Shown: positions 25,335 to 34,779, numbered from the stretch's first letter. The stretch: DNA of 64,000 nt from an uncultured Bacteroides sp. (GCF_905207245.1 NZ_CAJLKP010000005.1:1-64000), one strand, 5' to 3'. Translations and numbers: made by a program. Notes: a model not told the origin generated them from the letters alone.

Positions 25335-27344
25335 TTATTTCGTTTTCTTCAATATCACCGCTGTACGTGCAGGAATATAAAGTTTCAACCATTCCTTCTG
25401 TTCCTTTTCATATAGCGGATCAGCAACAGTGAAGTGTTTCACTGTGTCGTCAGCAAAACCATTGCCACCATAAGCCGGATTATCCGTATTTAATATAACC
25501 TCATACGTTCCGGGAGAAACCAAGAAGCCATAATCAGTAAAAGATTGTTTCGGGTTGAAATTAAACACAAAGACGTAATCTTTACGCAAATATGCCAATA
25601 CTTGATCGCCGTCATTGTGCCAGATTTCCTGAATAGGTGTTGCCTGGAAACCTTTCACACTCTTGATGATTTTGAGCATATCAGCATCGAAGTCCGCCAT
25701 ATAATGGTAAGTGAGGTTCTTGTTATCTACCAAGTCCCACTGACGACGAGCATACTTGCATGACCAACCATTACCTTCACGCGGGAAGTCAATCCATTCG
25801 GGATGACCGAACTCATTACCCATAAAGTTAAGATAGCCGCCATTGATAGTGGTTGCTGTCAACATACGTATCATTTTGTGGAGAGCAATACCACGATTTA
25901 CAGTATAGTTTTCATCACCTTTTTGCATGTGCCAATACATATCAGCGTCTATCAGCCGGAAAATAATCGTCTTATCGCCCACTAATGCCTGGTCATGGCT
26001 TTCTGCATAAGAGATGGTCTTTTCATCTTTACGGCGATTAGTCACTTCCCAGAACATGCTGGACGGTTTCCAATCTTCGTCAATCTTTTCCTTAATGGTC
26101 TTAATCCAGTAGTCTGGGATATTCATCGCCATGCGATAATCAAAGCCATAGCCACCATCTGTCGTTTTGGCAGCTAATCCGGGCATCCCCGATACTTCTT
26201 CAGCAATGGTTAGAGCTTTTGCATTGACTTCATGAATCAATTTATTGGCAAGAGTCAGATAGCAAATGGCATTATCATCCTGATGGCCATTAAAATAATC
26301 TCCATAATTACAGAATGCTTCACCCAGACCATGGCTATAATAGAGCATAGAAGTTACACCATCAAAACGGAAACCGTCAAAACCATATTCTTCAAGCCAG
26401 TATTTACAGTTAGATAAGAGGAAATGTATCACTTCATTCTTGCCGTAATCAAAACAAAGCGAATCCCACGCCGGATGCTCGCGACGGGCACCGGGATAGA
26501 AATACTGGTTTGGATCACCGGCAAAGTTGCCAAGTCCTTCTACTTCATTTTTTACAGCATGAGAGTGGACGATATCCATGATTACTGCAATGCCTAATCC
26601 ATGCGCAGTGTCAATCAATTCCTTTAGTTCATCCGGTGTACCGAAACGGGAAGAGGCTGCAAAAAAGCTGGATACATGATAACCGAAACTTCCATAGTAG
26701 GGATGTTCCTGGATAGCCATGATTTGAATACAGTTATATCCGGCTTTAGCTATACGCGGAAGTGTTTTTTCACGAAACTCGTTATATGTGCCTACCTTTT
26801 CGTCCTTTTGGGCCATGCCAATGTGACATTCATAAATCAACAGCGGATCAACAGAAGGTTTGAAAGCACGTTTCTTGGCTTTATATGGTTTTTCCGGAGC
26901 CCAGACTTGCGCACTGAATATCTTGGTTTGCTCATCCTGCACTACACGGGTAGCCCAAGCGGGAATACGTTCTCCACAACCACCTTCCCAATGTACAATG
27001 AGTTTGTATAAGTCACCGTGTCTCATGGCATCTGCAGGAAGTTCAATTTCCCAGTTACCATTCGTGATACGTTTAAGGCTGTACTTCTTTTCTTCTTTCC
27101 AGTCGTTGAATGTACCAACTATGAATATTTGTGTGGCATTGGGTGCCCATTCACGAAAAATCCAGCCGTCGGCTGTACGGTGTAGTCCGAAATATAAATA
27201 TCCCGAGGCAAAATCAGATAAAGTCTGTTTCCCCTTGTTCGTCAATTCAGCTTCTTTCTCTAATGCATGCTGATGACGGCCGTTGATGGCATCTTCGTAA
27301 GGTTCCAGCCAAGGGTCGTTCTTAATCAAGTTCAATGTTTCCAT
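25335..27344 (-). CDS. glgB: 1,4-alpha-glucan branching enzyme
   Basis: A cytoplasmic GH13 enzyme that makes alpha-1,6 branches in glycogen. The 669 residues include a CBM48 domain (about 45-140: YLYFGLHRTADGWIFREWAPNA), then the barrel with VIMDIVHSHA, nucleophile Asp in DGFRFDGVT, acid Glu in TIAEEVSGMPG and the third Asp in AESHDQALVG. FMGNEFGHPEWIDFPREGN is also typical of branching enzymes. It is the last gene of a leftward unit DUF2461-YhcH-glgB (gaps of 37 and 30 nt). Confidence 0.96.
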   Translation of the reverse strand: METLNLIKNDPWLEPYEDAINGRHQHALEKEAELTNKGKQTLSDFASGYLYFGLHRTADGWIFREWAPNATQIFIVGTFNDWKEEKKYSLKRITNGNWEIELPADAMRHGDLYKLIVHWEGGCGERIPAWATRVVQDEQTKIFSAQVWAPEKPYKAKKRAFKPSVDPLLIYECHIGMAQKDEKVGTYNEFREKTLPRIAKAGYNCIQIMAIQEHPYYGSFGYHVSSFFAASSRFGTPDELKELIDTAHGLGIAVIMDIVHSHAVKNEVEGLGNFAGDPNQYFYPGARREHPAWDSLCFDYGKNEVIHFLLSNCKYWLEEYGFDGFRFDGVTSMLYYSHGLGEAFCNYGDYFNGHQDDNAICYLTLANKLIHEVNAKALTIAEEVSGMPGLAAKTTDGGYGFDYRMAMNIPDYWIKTIKEKIDEDWKPSSMFWEVTNRRKDEKTISYAESHDQALVGDKTIIFRLIDADMYWHMQKGDENYTVNRGIALHKMIRMLTATTINGGYLNFMGNEFGHPEWIDFPREGNGWSCKYARRQWDLVDNKNLTYHYMADFDADMLKIIKSVKGFQATPIQEIWHNDGDQVLAYLRKDYVFVFNFNPKQSFTDYGFLVSPGTYEVILNTDNPAYGGNGFADDTVKHFTVADPLYEKEQKEWLKLYIPARTAVILKKTK

Positions 27345-27374
27345 AAAGGATAAGTTTTTGATTGATTGGAATTA

Positions 27375-27821
27375 TTATGCTTTCACTTTCACGATGATCT
27401 TCTTTACTCCATCGGCAGAAATGCCGGGAGCATGTCCGTCTTGCGGGAAGAAGATGGCAAACATACCGGGTTTTACGGTGATGTAGGTTTCAGCCAGTCC
27501 TTCGAAGAAAGTTATATCTTTTTCTGCATTATAAAGAGCGTCAGCCGGTACACAATCTTTTCCCGCAGTATAACCCATTACTTCCGGTCCGGAAAGTGGT
27601 ATTTGAATATCAATAAATTCATTGTGTGTTTCCAGTTTGGCTTGTTCTTTAGCTTTAGGGGTAGTTTGAGCCACGTTTACAACCAAATCTTTACCATTCA
27701 GTTCGGTTTTGCCAACTTCCATTGCGTTTAAGTCGTGTGATTTCAAAAAATCAATAGCTTGGGCAAACAAGGGGTTCAACGATGCATATTTTTCTAAATT
27801 TTCTAATCTATCTACTACCAT
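27375..27821 (-). CDS. YhcH/YjgK/YiaL family protein
   Basis: A 148-residue single-domain cupin-like protein. Family marks are LETHNEFIDIQIPLSGPEVMGY and FAIFFPQDGHAPGI, where His and Glu/Asp residues form the likely metal site. Relatives lie next to sialic-acid or other sugar catabolic genes and have been linked to sugar anomer or isomer handling. Here it is between DUF2461 and glgB in one transcription unit, so a link to sugar storage is possible but unproven. Confidence 0.9.
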   Translation of the reverse strand: MVVDRLENLEKYASLNPLFAQAIDFLKSHDLNAMEVGKTELNGKDLVVNVAQTTPKAKEQAKLETHNEFIDIQIPLSGPEVMGYTAGKDCVPADALYNAEKDITFFEGLAETYITVKPGMFAIFFPQDGHAPGISADGVKKIIVKVKA

Positions 27822-27859
27822 AGCTTTAATGTTTTAAGTTAGTTATTTATTTTCAGATT

Positions 27860-28525
27860 TTATTCGATTTCATCTATAGTATAATTCAGGAAATCGGCAA
27901 AAGGCTTCATTTGCTTGAAGATATCTGCTGCACGGTCCGGGAAGTCCGAAGCCAAAAAGAAATCATCCGATTGATAACTACAGCAGGTATATTCCTTGCA
28001 TTTCAGGTATTGTGCATACTCAAAATCTTTCGGAAAACCTTTGGGAACCGTCTTCAGGAATGTATCGCCGATGACAGGAAAGTATTGCTTGAAAGCAGGA
28101 GCTTCAACAATGCCACGATACTCATCTATATTATCATAGATAGCTTGCCGGATGGCTTTAAGCGTCTTTGGAGGTAAGCAATAGCTACCGCCTGCCAACA
28201 GACAATTACCCGGCTCGATATGAACGTAGTAACCACAGTGGTCTGATTTCTTACCGTGGGCGTTGATATATCCACCCAAATGAGTTTTATACGGGGTTTT
28301 GTCCTGCGAGAAGCGCGTATCACGATAAATGCGGTAGGTGCAATCTTTAGCTTGTACGCCGCGAATGCTTTCATCGAAAAGCGAGATACGGTTAATGATG
28401 ACCGATAATAAGTTCTCAAATTCACCACGGGCTTCTTCATATAAGTCCTTATGGGCATTGAACCATTCACGGTTGTTGTTAGCGGACACTTCTTTCAGGA
28501 AGTGAAAAATAACAGGGATGTTCAT
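27860..28525 (-). CDS. DUF2461 family protein
   Basis: I choose the ATG at 28525 (MNIPVIFHFLKEVSANNNREWF, 221 residues); a -7 element 25 nt upstream of it excludes the longer frame that starts at 28633. Family marks are NNREWFNAHKDLYEEAR, RIYRDTRFSQDKTPYKTHLGGYI and YYVHIEPGNCLLAGGSYCLPP. The biochemical function of the family is unknown. It heads the DUF2461-YhcH-glgB unit. Confidence 0.9.
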   Translation of the reverse strand: MNIPVIFHFLKEVSANNNREWFNAHKDLYEEARGEFENLLSVIINRISLFDESIRGVQAKDCTYRIYRDTRFSQDKTPYKTHLGGYINAHGKKSDHCGYYVHIEPGNCLLAGGSYCLPPKTLKAIRQAIYDNIDEYRGIVEAPAFKQYFPVIGDTFLKTVPKGFPKDFEYAQYLKCKEYTCCSYQSDDFFLASDFPDRAADIFKQMKPFADFLNYTIDEIE

Positions 28526-28549
28526 ATTTATATTTTCCTTATTATCTGA

Positions 28550-28557
28550 CAAATTTA
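28550..28557 (-). promoter_or_regulatory. -7 element of the DUF2461-YhcH-glgB unit
   Basis: The minus strand reads TAAATTTG, an exact TAnnTTTG match, 25 nt before the chosen ATG, giving a leader of about 20 nt. Confidence 0.55.
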
Positions 28558-28590
28558 CGCATAATTTTCCTAACATGCTACAAAGAGGGA

Positions 28591-28623
28591 CAAAAAAAGC
28601 ATCGGCTCTGGTAAACCGATGCT
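28591..28623 (-). terminator. Orphan leftward terminator
   Basis: On the minus strand AGCATCGG and CCGATGCT pair perfectly around a 10-nt loop and run straight into seven Ts followed by G. It can only end a leftward transcript coming from the right, but no leftward gene is annotated between here and 28824. Confidence 0.75.
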
Positions 28624-28796
28624 CCTTACACATTTATCAATCAAACAGACGCTTCTGTTTTTGATGTACTTACTTATCACAAGCGGGTACGTCTCCTTTA
28701 ATTAATCTTATATCTAATACTATGAAAAACACAATTATATAACACGGCTCCTCAGAAAAAGTTCGCTAAGGTAGAGGGCATTTTATCATTTGTTTA
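28624..28796 (-). other. Possible unannotated leftward transcript (small RNA or small gene)
   Basis: The stretch sits between the rightward gene at 28825 and the orphan leftward terminator. Reading leftward it contains short open frames (for example from a GTG near 28684), none with clear protein character, and AAAGGAGA resembling a ribosome site near 28700. I found no exact TAnnTTTG for it on the minus strand. A small RNA is the simplest reading. Confidence 0.25.
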
Positions 28797-28804
28797 TATC
28801 TTTG
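28797..28804 (+). promoter_or_regulatory. -7 element of the small gene at 28825
   Basis: TATCTTTG is an exact TAnnTTTG match, 20 nt before the ATG. Confidence 0.55.
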
Positions 28805-28824
28805 TAGAAAAATTATACGAACAT

Positions 28825-29064
28825 ATGGAATATAAATATGATGAAGAAAGCGTGAATGCCTTGATGAAGTGGGCTGAGAACGCGCAATTACCCAATGAGT
28901 TACAGTTGAGTGAAGCTGAAAAAATAGTGGATGTGAAGCAATATGCGTTGGCAAATGTAAGTGATATCAGGGCGCATTACCCAGACGAATTTTACAATCC
29001 TGCCATCCAACGTTTATATAGGTTAAAGGATAAGCTGGAAGGAGAGGGAGTGCAATTATCATAA
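28825..29064 (+). CDS. Small acidic protein, function unknown
   Basis: A 79-residue soluble, mostly helical protein (NALMKWAENAQLPNELQLSEAEKIVD, YNPAIQRLYRLKDKLE). No signal peptide or membrane span. It has its own -7 element, and its stop codon lies inside the long terminator at 29061-29129. It resembles small conserved Bacteroidales proteins of unknown function; I do not assign a family. Confidence 0.75.
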   Translation: MEYKYDEESVNALMKWAENAQLPNELQLSEAEKIVDVKQYALANVSDIRAHYPDEFYNPAIQRLYRLKDKLEGEGVQLS

Positions 29065-29129
29065 AACTACGTGCCGAAGGTGTGACACAGTACAATATTT
29101 GTGTCGCCACCTTCGGTACGTAGTTTTAT
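29061..29129. terminator. Long bidirectional terminator hairpin
   Basis: Arms of about 29 nt (29061-29089 and 29100-29129) match except for one G-T pair and a small internal bulge; the core is CCGAAGGTG/CACCTTCGG. It overlaps the stop of the gene at 28825 and serves the GH13 gene from the other side. Confidence 0.85.
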
Positions 29130-29136
29130 AATTTTA

Positions 29137-30834
29137 TTATAACTTGATTTTTAAAATTTTTCCACTGCAACCTTCCACAGAGATTTCTGTAGCTTTATAT
29201 GGCAGTAAACTGATATTTTCCGTCTTGCCGGTCAGTAAATCCACTGCCGGATAAACATCCATCTGCGGTATTTGCAGGAAGTCGAAGGCATGTGAGGGAA
29301 CGTTTATTGCCACGTCTACCGAAATATGATCGAAGTTCACGATAATGAACAATAATTCGTTTCCGGCTTTGCGCAGGAAGGTGTATTGTTTATGTTCGTT
29401 GAAACGCCAGCCGTTTACATTGGCATACATCAAATCAAAGAATTCCCCTTCAGTAATTGCTTTTTCCTTATTGCAAAGCGTCAAGATGCGCTGGTATATG
29501 CTATATATATGTTTCTGGTCTTCCGTCAACATCTTGCCGTCAAACTTACCGCCATTGCGCCAGCGACGGATCGTATCGACACTCCAATAGTCAAAAATAG
29601 TAGTTCGTCCGTCTCTGCCACTAAAGCCTTCACTATCCATACCCAGTTCCCCGAATTCCTGCCCGAAGTAAATCATCATCGGATTGGTGTTCATACAAGC
29701 CGATACAATCAGCCCGGGAATAGCTTTACGTGGATTTCCGGCAAAGAAATCGGAAGCAATGCGTTGTTCATCATGGTTTTCCAGGAAATTCAGCATTCGT
29801 TTCTCAATACCGGTCAGGCTTTGCCATGCACGAGTGATAGCTGTGGCTGAGTCATAACCGCAAATCACATTCCGAAGTGTATCATATAATCCTACTTTGT
29901 CATACAGATAATCGAATTTGCCACGAAACAGGTAGTTCTGATACTCTGCCGGATTATAGACTTCGGCAATGAATAACAAATTGGGATGCTTCTCTTTAAC
30001 TTGAGGAATCACCCATTCCCAGAACTCAACCGGAACCATTTCCGCCATGTCACAGCGGAAACCATCTATATTCTTATCCGCCCAGAAAAGAAGAATATCA
30101 AGCATTTTAGTCCAGGTATCAGGAATAGGATTAAAATAGCGGGTTCCACCATTCTGGTAGTCTACACCGTAATTCAACTTCACAGTTTCATACCAATCGG
30201 ATATATTGGGATATGCATCAAAGCGGTTATTTCCCGTAGCTTTGGCAGGACATTCCTTATAAGGTTCGGCAGCAGAACCCTTCATGTCAAACTGACCGTG
30301 CAACTCAGATTGGGGAATGTAATAGAAATTATTATAAGGACTGAAGGCATAAGCCGGGTCGTCATTTGCCCCCAACTGTGATGTTCCATCAGGTTGTGTA
30401 TCCGAGTGATACTGACGGGCTACGTGGTTCGGCACAAAGTCTATAATTACCTTCAAGCCACTGCGATGTGTGCGTTGCACCAGATTCTCGAACTCCTTCA
30501 TACGTTCCGGCACATCATTGGCAAGGTCAGGGTCTACATCATAATAATCTTTGATGGCATATGGAGAGCCCGCTTTACCTTTCACAATAGCCGGATGATC
30601 GGGACGGATGTTATGGCGGCGGTAATCCGTTTGCGTAGCATGTTCTATGATGCCCGTGTACCAAATGTGTGTAGTTCCGAGCTTCTTTATTTCAGTCAGT
30701 GCTTTGGTAGTAAAGTCCGCCATTTTACCACATCCGTTTTCGGTTATGCTACCGTTGTTGATGCAGTGATTATGATTGTTACCAAACAAGCGTGTAAACA
30801 CTTGATAGATAATAATTTTTTCTTCTTTCCCCAT
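29137..30834 (-). CDS. Cytoplasmic GH13 alpha-amylase family enzyme
   Basis: The protein has 565 residues and no signal peptide, so it acts inside the cell on alpha-glucans, probably glycogen or maltodextrins. GH13 motifs are present: VIIDFVPNH (region I), nucleophile Asp in GFRCDMAEM (II), acid Glu in LFIAEVYNP (III) and FLENHDEQR (IV). It starts 12 nt after the patatin gene stop, so the two are co-transcribed. glgB lies nearby but in a different unit. Confidence 0.93.
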   Translation of the reverse strand: MGKEEKIIIYQVFTRLFGNNHNHCINNGSITENGCGKMADFTTKALTEIKKLGTTHIWYTGIIEHATQTDYRRHNIRPDHPAIVKGKAGSPYAIKDYYDVDPDLANDVPERMKEFENLVQRTHRSGLKVIIDFVPNHVARQYHSDTQPDGTSQLGANDDPAYAFSPYNNFYYIPQSELHGQFDMKGSAAEPYKECPAKATGNNRFDAYPNISDWYETVKLNYGVDYQNGGTRYFNPIPDTWTKMLDILLFWADKNIDGFRCDMAEMVPVEFWEWVIPQVKEKHPNLLFIAEVYNPAEYQNYLFRGKFDYLYDKVGLYDTLRNVICGYDSATAITRAWQSLTGIEKRMLNFLENHDEQRIASDFFAGNPRKAIPGLIVSACMNTNPMMIYFGQEFGELGMDSEGFSGRDGRTTIFDYWSVDTIRRWRNGGKFDGKMLTEDQKHIYSIYQRILTLCNKEKAITEGEFFDLMYANVNGWRFNEHKQYTFLRKAGNELLFIIVNFDHISVDVAINVPSHAFDFLQIPQMDVYPAVDLLTGKTENISLLPYKATEISVEGCSGKILKIKL

Positions 30835-30846
30835 TCTATTTTTATT

Positions 30847-31674
30847 TTATGATTTGATAATAACTTCTTCTTTCCAGATGGAACCTTTTTCCACTTTCAA
30901 TTGATCTAAAAGAGTATTAGCTGCATTATATCCTTGCATAAATATCTCTTCAGCCTTCTCCAACTCCGTGTTGCTATATCCGTCCAGATTATATGGTTCT
31001 ATCAGCAAGTCTGCTTTTTCCCGCTCTGGAAAGGTATTTGCGCGAAACATGAAGTGGTAAGAGCGCATAGCAATACTTACAATATTCATCTTGTATTTAT
31101 TTGCCATCAGCGGACTGACATTTATCGCTACCACCTTGTCGCAAACACGCCGGATTGTAGTAACTGGCAAATTCATGAACAAACCTCCGTCTACATAGTG
31201 TGTACCTTCTATCTTAACCGGAGAAAAAAGTATAGGCATACAACAAGAGGCCGCTACACGCTCGGCAATATTTCCTTTATGGAAATGAACCATGCGTCCG
31301 TGGTCGAGGTCGGTAGCCGTGATGATGAGAGGTATTTGCAACTCTTCCATCGTCTTTGCCTTTAGATTTGTTTTCAGGAAGTCAATAAATTCGCCTAATT
31401 CAAAAAGTCCTACTTTCGGGATGACCAATTTAGTCAGATCCTGGAATTTATGTCCGGCAAAAAAGTCCAGAACTTTGTGTGGTTCATTGCCATCGGCATA
31501 GAACACGCCGGCCAGCGCACCCGCACTTACACCCGAAAGGATATTAGGTTTGATGTCATGCTCCAACAATGCCTGCATCACTCCCAGATGTGCGAAGCCT
31601 TTGATGAAACCACCACTCAAAGCAAAACCGATAGGATATTTTTTCGTAAACCAATTATTTGTTGTTACCTCCAT
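30847..31674 (-). CDS. Patatin-like phospholipase
   Basis: The protein has 275 residues and no signal peptide. The patatin Ser-Asp dyad is intact: oxyanion loop ALSGGFIKGFAHLG, nucleophile Ser in SGVSAGALAG and Asp in YVDGGLFMNLP. Such enzymes hydrolyse acyl esters of phospholipids or other lipids. It leads a two-gene unit with the GH13 gene, a pairing with no obvious biochemical logic. Confidence 0.94.
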   Translation of the reverse strand: MEVTTNNWFTKKYPIGFALSGGFIKGFAHLGVMQALLEHDIKPNILSGVSAGALAGVFYADGNEPHKVLDFFAGHKFQDLTKLVIPKVGLFELGEFIDFLKTNLKAKTMEELQIPLIITATDLDHGRMVHFHKGNIAERVAASCCMPILFSPVKIEGTHYVDGGLFMNLPVTTIRRVCDKVVAINVSPLMANKYKMNIVSIAMRSYHFMFRANTFPEREKADLLIEPYNLDGYSNTELEKAEEIFMQGYNAANTLLDQLKVEKGSIWKEEVIIKS

Positions 31675-31763
31675 GTCAAAAATCTACCATATATTTGTTC
31701 GGCACGAAATTAGTGATTTTATCGTAGGTTGAAAGTAAAAAGGAAGAAAAATGTGCGAAGATA

Positions 31764-31812
31764 AAGAAAAAGTAACGCCTGCCTCTGATTTACTATGCAG
31801 AAGGCAGGCGTT
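31764..31812 (-). terminator. Terminator of the Fe-S/DUF362 unit
   Basis: AACGCCTGCCT (31774-31784) pairs with AGGCAGGCGTT (31802-31812). On the minus strand the stem is followed by ACTTTTTCTTTA. It lies 24 nt beyond the stop of the Fe-S gene. Confidence 0.8.
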
Positions 31813-31835
31813 GATGGAATCGGGAACATATTCAA

Positions 31836-33356
31836 TCAGAAACCAAAATCATCCACTTGGATTTCTTCCTGATGATTATCAGTGAAGGGTTTAGCTTCTT
31901 GTTGCACTGCATTCCCTTCGATATACACGGCACGGAAGGGACGGACAGGGCAGATGTATTCACAGCCGCCACAACCCACACAAATATCCGTATCTACATG
32001 GGGAATAGTCAGTCCGTCTTTGAAAGGTATCATTGAAAGAGCCTGTGTAGGGCAATGTTCGGAACATGCTCCGCAACTGGTGCCATCACGATAGACAATG
32101 CAGTTCTCTTTAATAAAAACAACCTTGCCCATTTGCGTCAAATGTTTCTGCTCTTTCGTCAGAGGCAAAATAGCCTTGTTTGGACAGACATCTCCGCACA
32201 CTGTACAATCAAAATTACAGAATCCTTTCTCAAAATAAACCGTCGGCTGCATCATGCCTCCCAAGCCATACTCCATAAAAGCTGGCTTCAATACATGAGA
32301 GGGACATTTGCTGACGCACAAATGACAAGAGGTGCAATGCGCCTGAAAGTGTTCCTGGCTGACGGAGCCCGGCGGTGTTATAGGAATAGTCCGCTTTTCG
32401 CTTTTCATACCCGAAGCTGCTGCCACTACGTTCTGTGCCTGTGCCATCACTTTTGGAACCACAGCGGCGGTTGTAAAACCTGCAACCAAAAAACGGCGTT
32501 TAGAAGCATCAGCGACAGCCTTTCCTTTTGTTCCGGAAGGCAGCGTATAGCGAAGTGCCTTCTGGCGACACGTCCCCAGACAATCAAAACAATCCACACA
32601 ACGGCTATAGTCAATAGCTTGTTCCTTACTATCAATGCACGATGCTTTACATTTCGTGGCACACAGTCCGCAATGGTTGCATTTTTCTGCATCAATACGT
32701 ATCTTGAATAATGAAAAGCGACTGATGAATCCAAGTAATGTACCTACCGGACACATTGTATTACACCATGTGCGCCCGTATTTCCATGCCAGAAATCCGA
32801 TAAGCAAGAACGTCACCAGCCCAATAATAAACGAAGAGATACTTAGCAGGGAGGCGTCCACCTGATAAAATGTATAGTTATCGAATCTGGAGAAAATGCT
32901 TTCCAGCAGATTGTTTCCTAACATGTACACAGGTTTGAACACGTTGACCACCATACGTCCGAAAGCACTGTATGGGTCGAGCAGACCTAAAATCACAGTG
33001 AAATTTAGGAGAAAAGCCACAACGGTTGCCCCCAATACACCCCAACGTAATATATTTCTGGCAGGAGAGTAGCGGAAACGTTTCTTCTTCTTTGCTGTTT
33101 TTTTAGAAATCCAGGTCACTATATCCTGAAATATACCCATCGGGCAAATCGTGGAACAATAAATACGCCCGAATAGTAACGTAATCAGTATCAATACAGC
33201 CAACGTTATAAAACTGAGTGACACCAATGCCGGTATAAACTGGATATGAGCCAGTCTATGGAAACTATTCGGCAATATTTCCGCAAAATCCAGAAAATAA
33301 AAAGTTATCAGTCCGAAGAAGACAACGGACAGTATAACACGTGCTTTTCTTAACAT
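31836..33356 (-). CDS. NapH-like membrane-bound polyferredoxin
   Basis: The protein has 506 residues. The N-terminal half has about five membrane spans and two NapH/RsxA-type cysteine motifs (CSTICPMG and CNTMCPVG), followed by a CNHCGLCATKC and CVDCFDCLGTC cluster pair. Around residues 285-300 a twin-Arg-like segment (RRFLVAGFTTAAVVP) resembles a NapG signal. The C-terminal half carries further 4Fe-4S motifs (CTSCHLCVSKC, CNFDCTVCGDVC, CGACSEHC, CVGCGGCEYIC). It reads as a NapH-NapG/F type fusion that moves electrons from the quinone pool to periplasmic clusters. Co-transcribed with DUF362 (25-nt gap). Confidence 0.87.
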   Translation of the reverse strand: MLRKARVILSVVFFGLITFYFLDFAEILPNSFHRLAHIQFIPALVSLSFITLAVLILITLLFGRIYCSTICPMGIFQDIVTWISKKTAKKKKRFRYSPARNILRWGVLGATVVAFLLNFTVILGLLDPYSAFGRMVVNVFKPVYMLGNNLLESIFSRFDNYTFYQVDASLLSISSFIIGLVTFLLIGFLAWKYGRTWCNTMCPVGTLLGFISRFSLFKIRIDAEKCNHCGLCATKCKASCIDSKEQAIDYSRCVDCFDCLGTCRQKALRYTLPSGTKGKAVADASKRRFLVAGFTTAAVVPKVMAQAQNVVAAASGMKSEKRTIPITPPGSVSQEHFQAHCTSCHLCVSKCPSHVLKPAFMEYGLGGMMQPTVYFEKGFCNFDCTVCGDVCPNKAILPLTKEQKHLTQMGKVVFIKENCIVYRDGTSCGACSEHCPTQALSMIPFKDGLTIPHVDTDICVGCGGCEYICPVRPFRAVYIEGNAVQQEAKPFTDNHQEEIQVDDFGF

Positions 33357-33381
33357 AAATGTGTGTTTTTATACTCTTGAA

Positions 33382-34317
33382 TTAAAGCCTGATGCGCTTT
33401 ACATTCAGTTTATCCAAATCCATTGTTCCAATCTTTAAGGCCTGACCGTTAGCAAGATGGGATACGCTTTCAACAGGCATTTCACGCACTTGATTAAAGA
33501 ATTTGGTAGCGGCAGTATCCACAGCTACAATATCTTGCGAAATAAACAAACCTTTAGTCAGTACTACGTCGGAAGCAGAACGCCCGCGCGGACCATTCGT
33601 CTTCAAAACACGGTACGCATCTACTACATTCAGCACGGCTTTCTTATCCATAGTGCAGATATCTGCAATGCACTGCTGCAAATCGTTGGAATGGAAAAAG
33701 CCACGGTCCCAGACAATACCCATGTGATTCTTCATAGAAATGGTCAGATTGGCGCCTCCATGATTTTTCAGAATGGGAACATTAATCCAGACATCGCTGT
33801 TTAGGATAGCTTCGTGCACTTTGGCACTCTTCATACGCTTGCCTCGAGGTAATGAAACGTTTTTGTAGTAACTTTCCAGATGGGCCGGCATCACTTTTGC
33901 ACCCGCAGCTTTTGCGGCTGCTTCGATACCACTGTTCTTGTAGCACTTCTGCCAGTCATCACAAGTATGGTCGAAAACCGTCACTTCTTTTGCACCGGCA
34001 GCAAGACATTGCTTCACGATTTCCGCAACCAACTGCGGGTTCGTATTACCCGCCAGTTCGGGCACTTTGTCCCAACCGATATTCGGTTTAACTACCACTT
34101 TTTGTCCCGGCTTGATAAACTGTTTCATGCCACCCATTTCGGCAATGGCCCGCCGAAACATAGCTTCCGGTTCTCCACCCATAACGGCCACCAAATCAAC
34201 CTTACCTCCACCCGCATTCGTCAGCTTCTGCGCCAGTATATCCATTGCTTCAGAGCGTTGCACGGTCATCACTGCGCCCGTTACCGCCAGAGTCTTTAAA
34301 AAATCTCTTCTATCCAT
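33382..34317 (-). CDS. Tat-exported DUF362 protein
   Basis: The protein has 311 residues. It starts with the twin-arginine signal MDRRDFLKTLAVTGAVMTV. The body is a DUF362 domain: VVVKPNIGWDKVPELAGNTNP, VFDHTCDDWQKCYKNSG, NVPILKNHGGANLTISMKNHMGIV. It carries no ferredoxin motif of its own, unlike the DUF362 protein at 35442, so it probably works with the neighbouring polyferredoxin in the cell envelope. Exact reaction unknown. Confidence 0.9.
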   Translation of the reverse strand: MDRRDFLKTLAVTGAVMTVQRSEAMDILAQKLTNAGGGKVDLVAVMGGEPEAMFRRAIAEMGGMKQFIKPGQKVVVKPNIGWDKVPELAGNTNPQLVAEIVKQCLAAGAKEVTVFDHTCDDWQKCYKNSGIEAAAKAAGAKVMPAHLESYYKNVSLPRGKRMKSAKVHEAILNSDVWINVPILKNHGGANLTISMKNHMGIVWDRGFFHSNDLQQCIADICTMDKKAVLNVVDAYRVLKTNGPRGRSASDVVLTKGLFISQDIVAVDTAATKFFNQVREMPVESVSHLANGQALKIGTMDLDKLNVKRIRL

Positions 34318-34356
34318 AGGCCCTTTTTAAACTATTAATTATTAATTTTCAATTGT

Positions 34357-34752
34357 CTACACTATCCAGGGGAACTTGAAACATGTCTCGTCGAACAAGG
34401 CATAATCTGCCGTACCATTGACTGCGAATGTTTTTATCAGGCGTGCTTCTTTAAGTAATTCGCATGCCAAACGAATGGTAGAACCACTTTTAATCCGGTC
34501 ATCTACCAATAAGATGCTTTTATCTTTGAAGTCAAAATCAACCGGAGCAAGCAACTGGGGAACGTCATACTTCGGATGTTGATATTCATCCCGCAGATTG
34601 ATGTGCAGCAGATGCACTTCTTTTTGCAGCCGCTGATTGATGATACCTGCCGGAACGATGCCGCCATTAGCAATTGCCACAATCATATCAAAATCATCGT
34701 GGAACTCGATTGTGCGGAAGCGCTCCAGCACTTCTTCCATTGTTTTCGCCAT
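34357..34752 (-). CDS. Phosphoribosyltransferase-fold protein
   Basis: A 131-residue type I PRTase fold. The PRPP loop is SILLVDDRIKSGSTIRL, and the earlier DMIVAIANGGIVPAG matches the fold entry. It is shorter than most nucleobase PRTases and has no recognisable base-binding hood, so the substrate is unknown. It lies 39 nt from DUF362 and 27 nt from the ECF gene, within the same leftward unit. Confidence 0.85.
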   Translation of the reverse strand: MAKTMEEVLERFRTIEFHDDFDMIVAIANGGIVPAGIINQRLQKEVHLLHINLRDEYQHPKYDVPQLLAPVDFDFKDKSILLVDDRIKSGSTIRLACELLKEARLIKTFAVNGTADYALFDETCFKFPWIV

Positions 34753-34779
34753 ATTCTATGGGAGATTAGGAGTTGGTTT

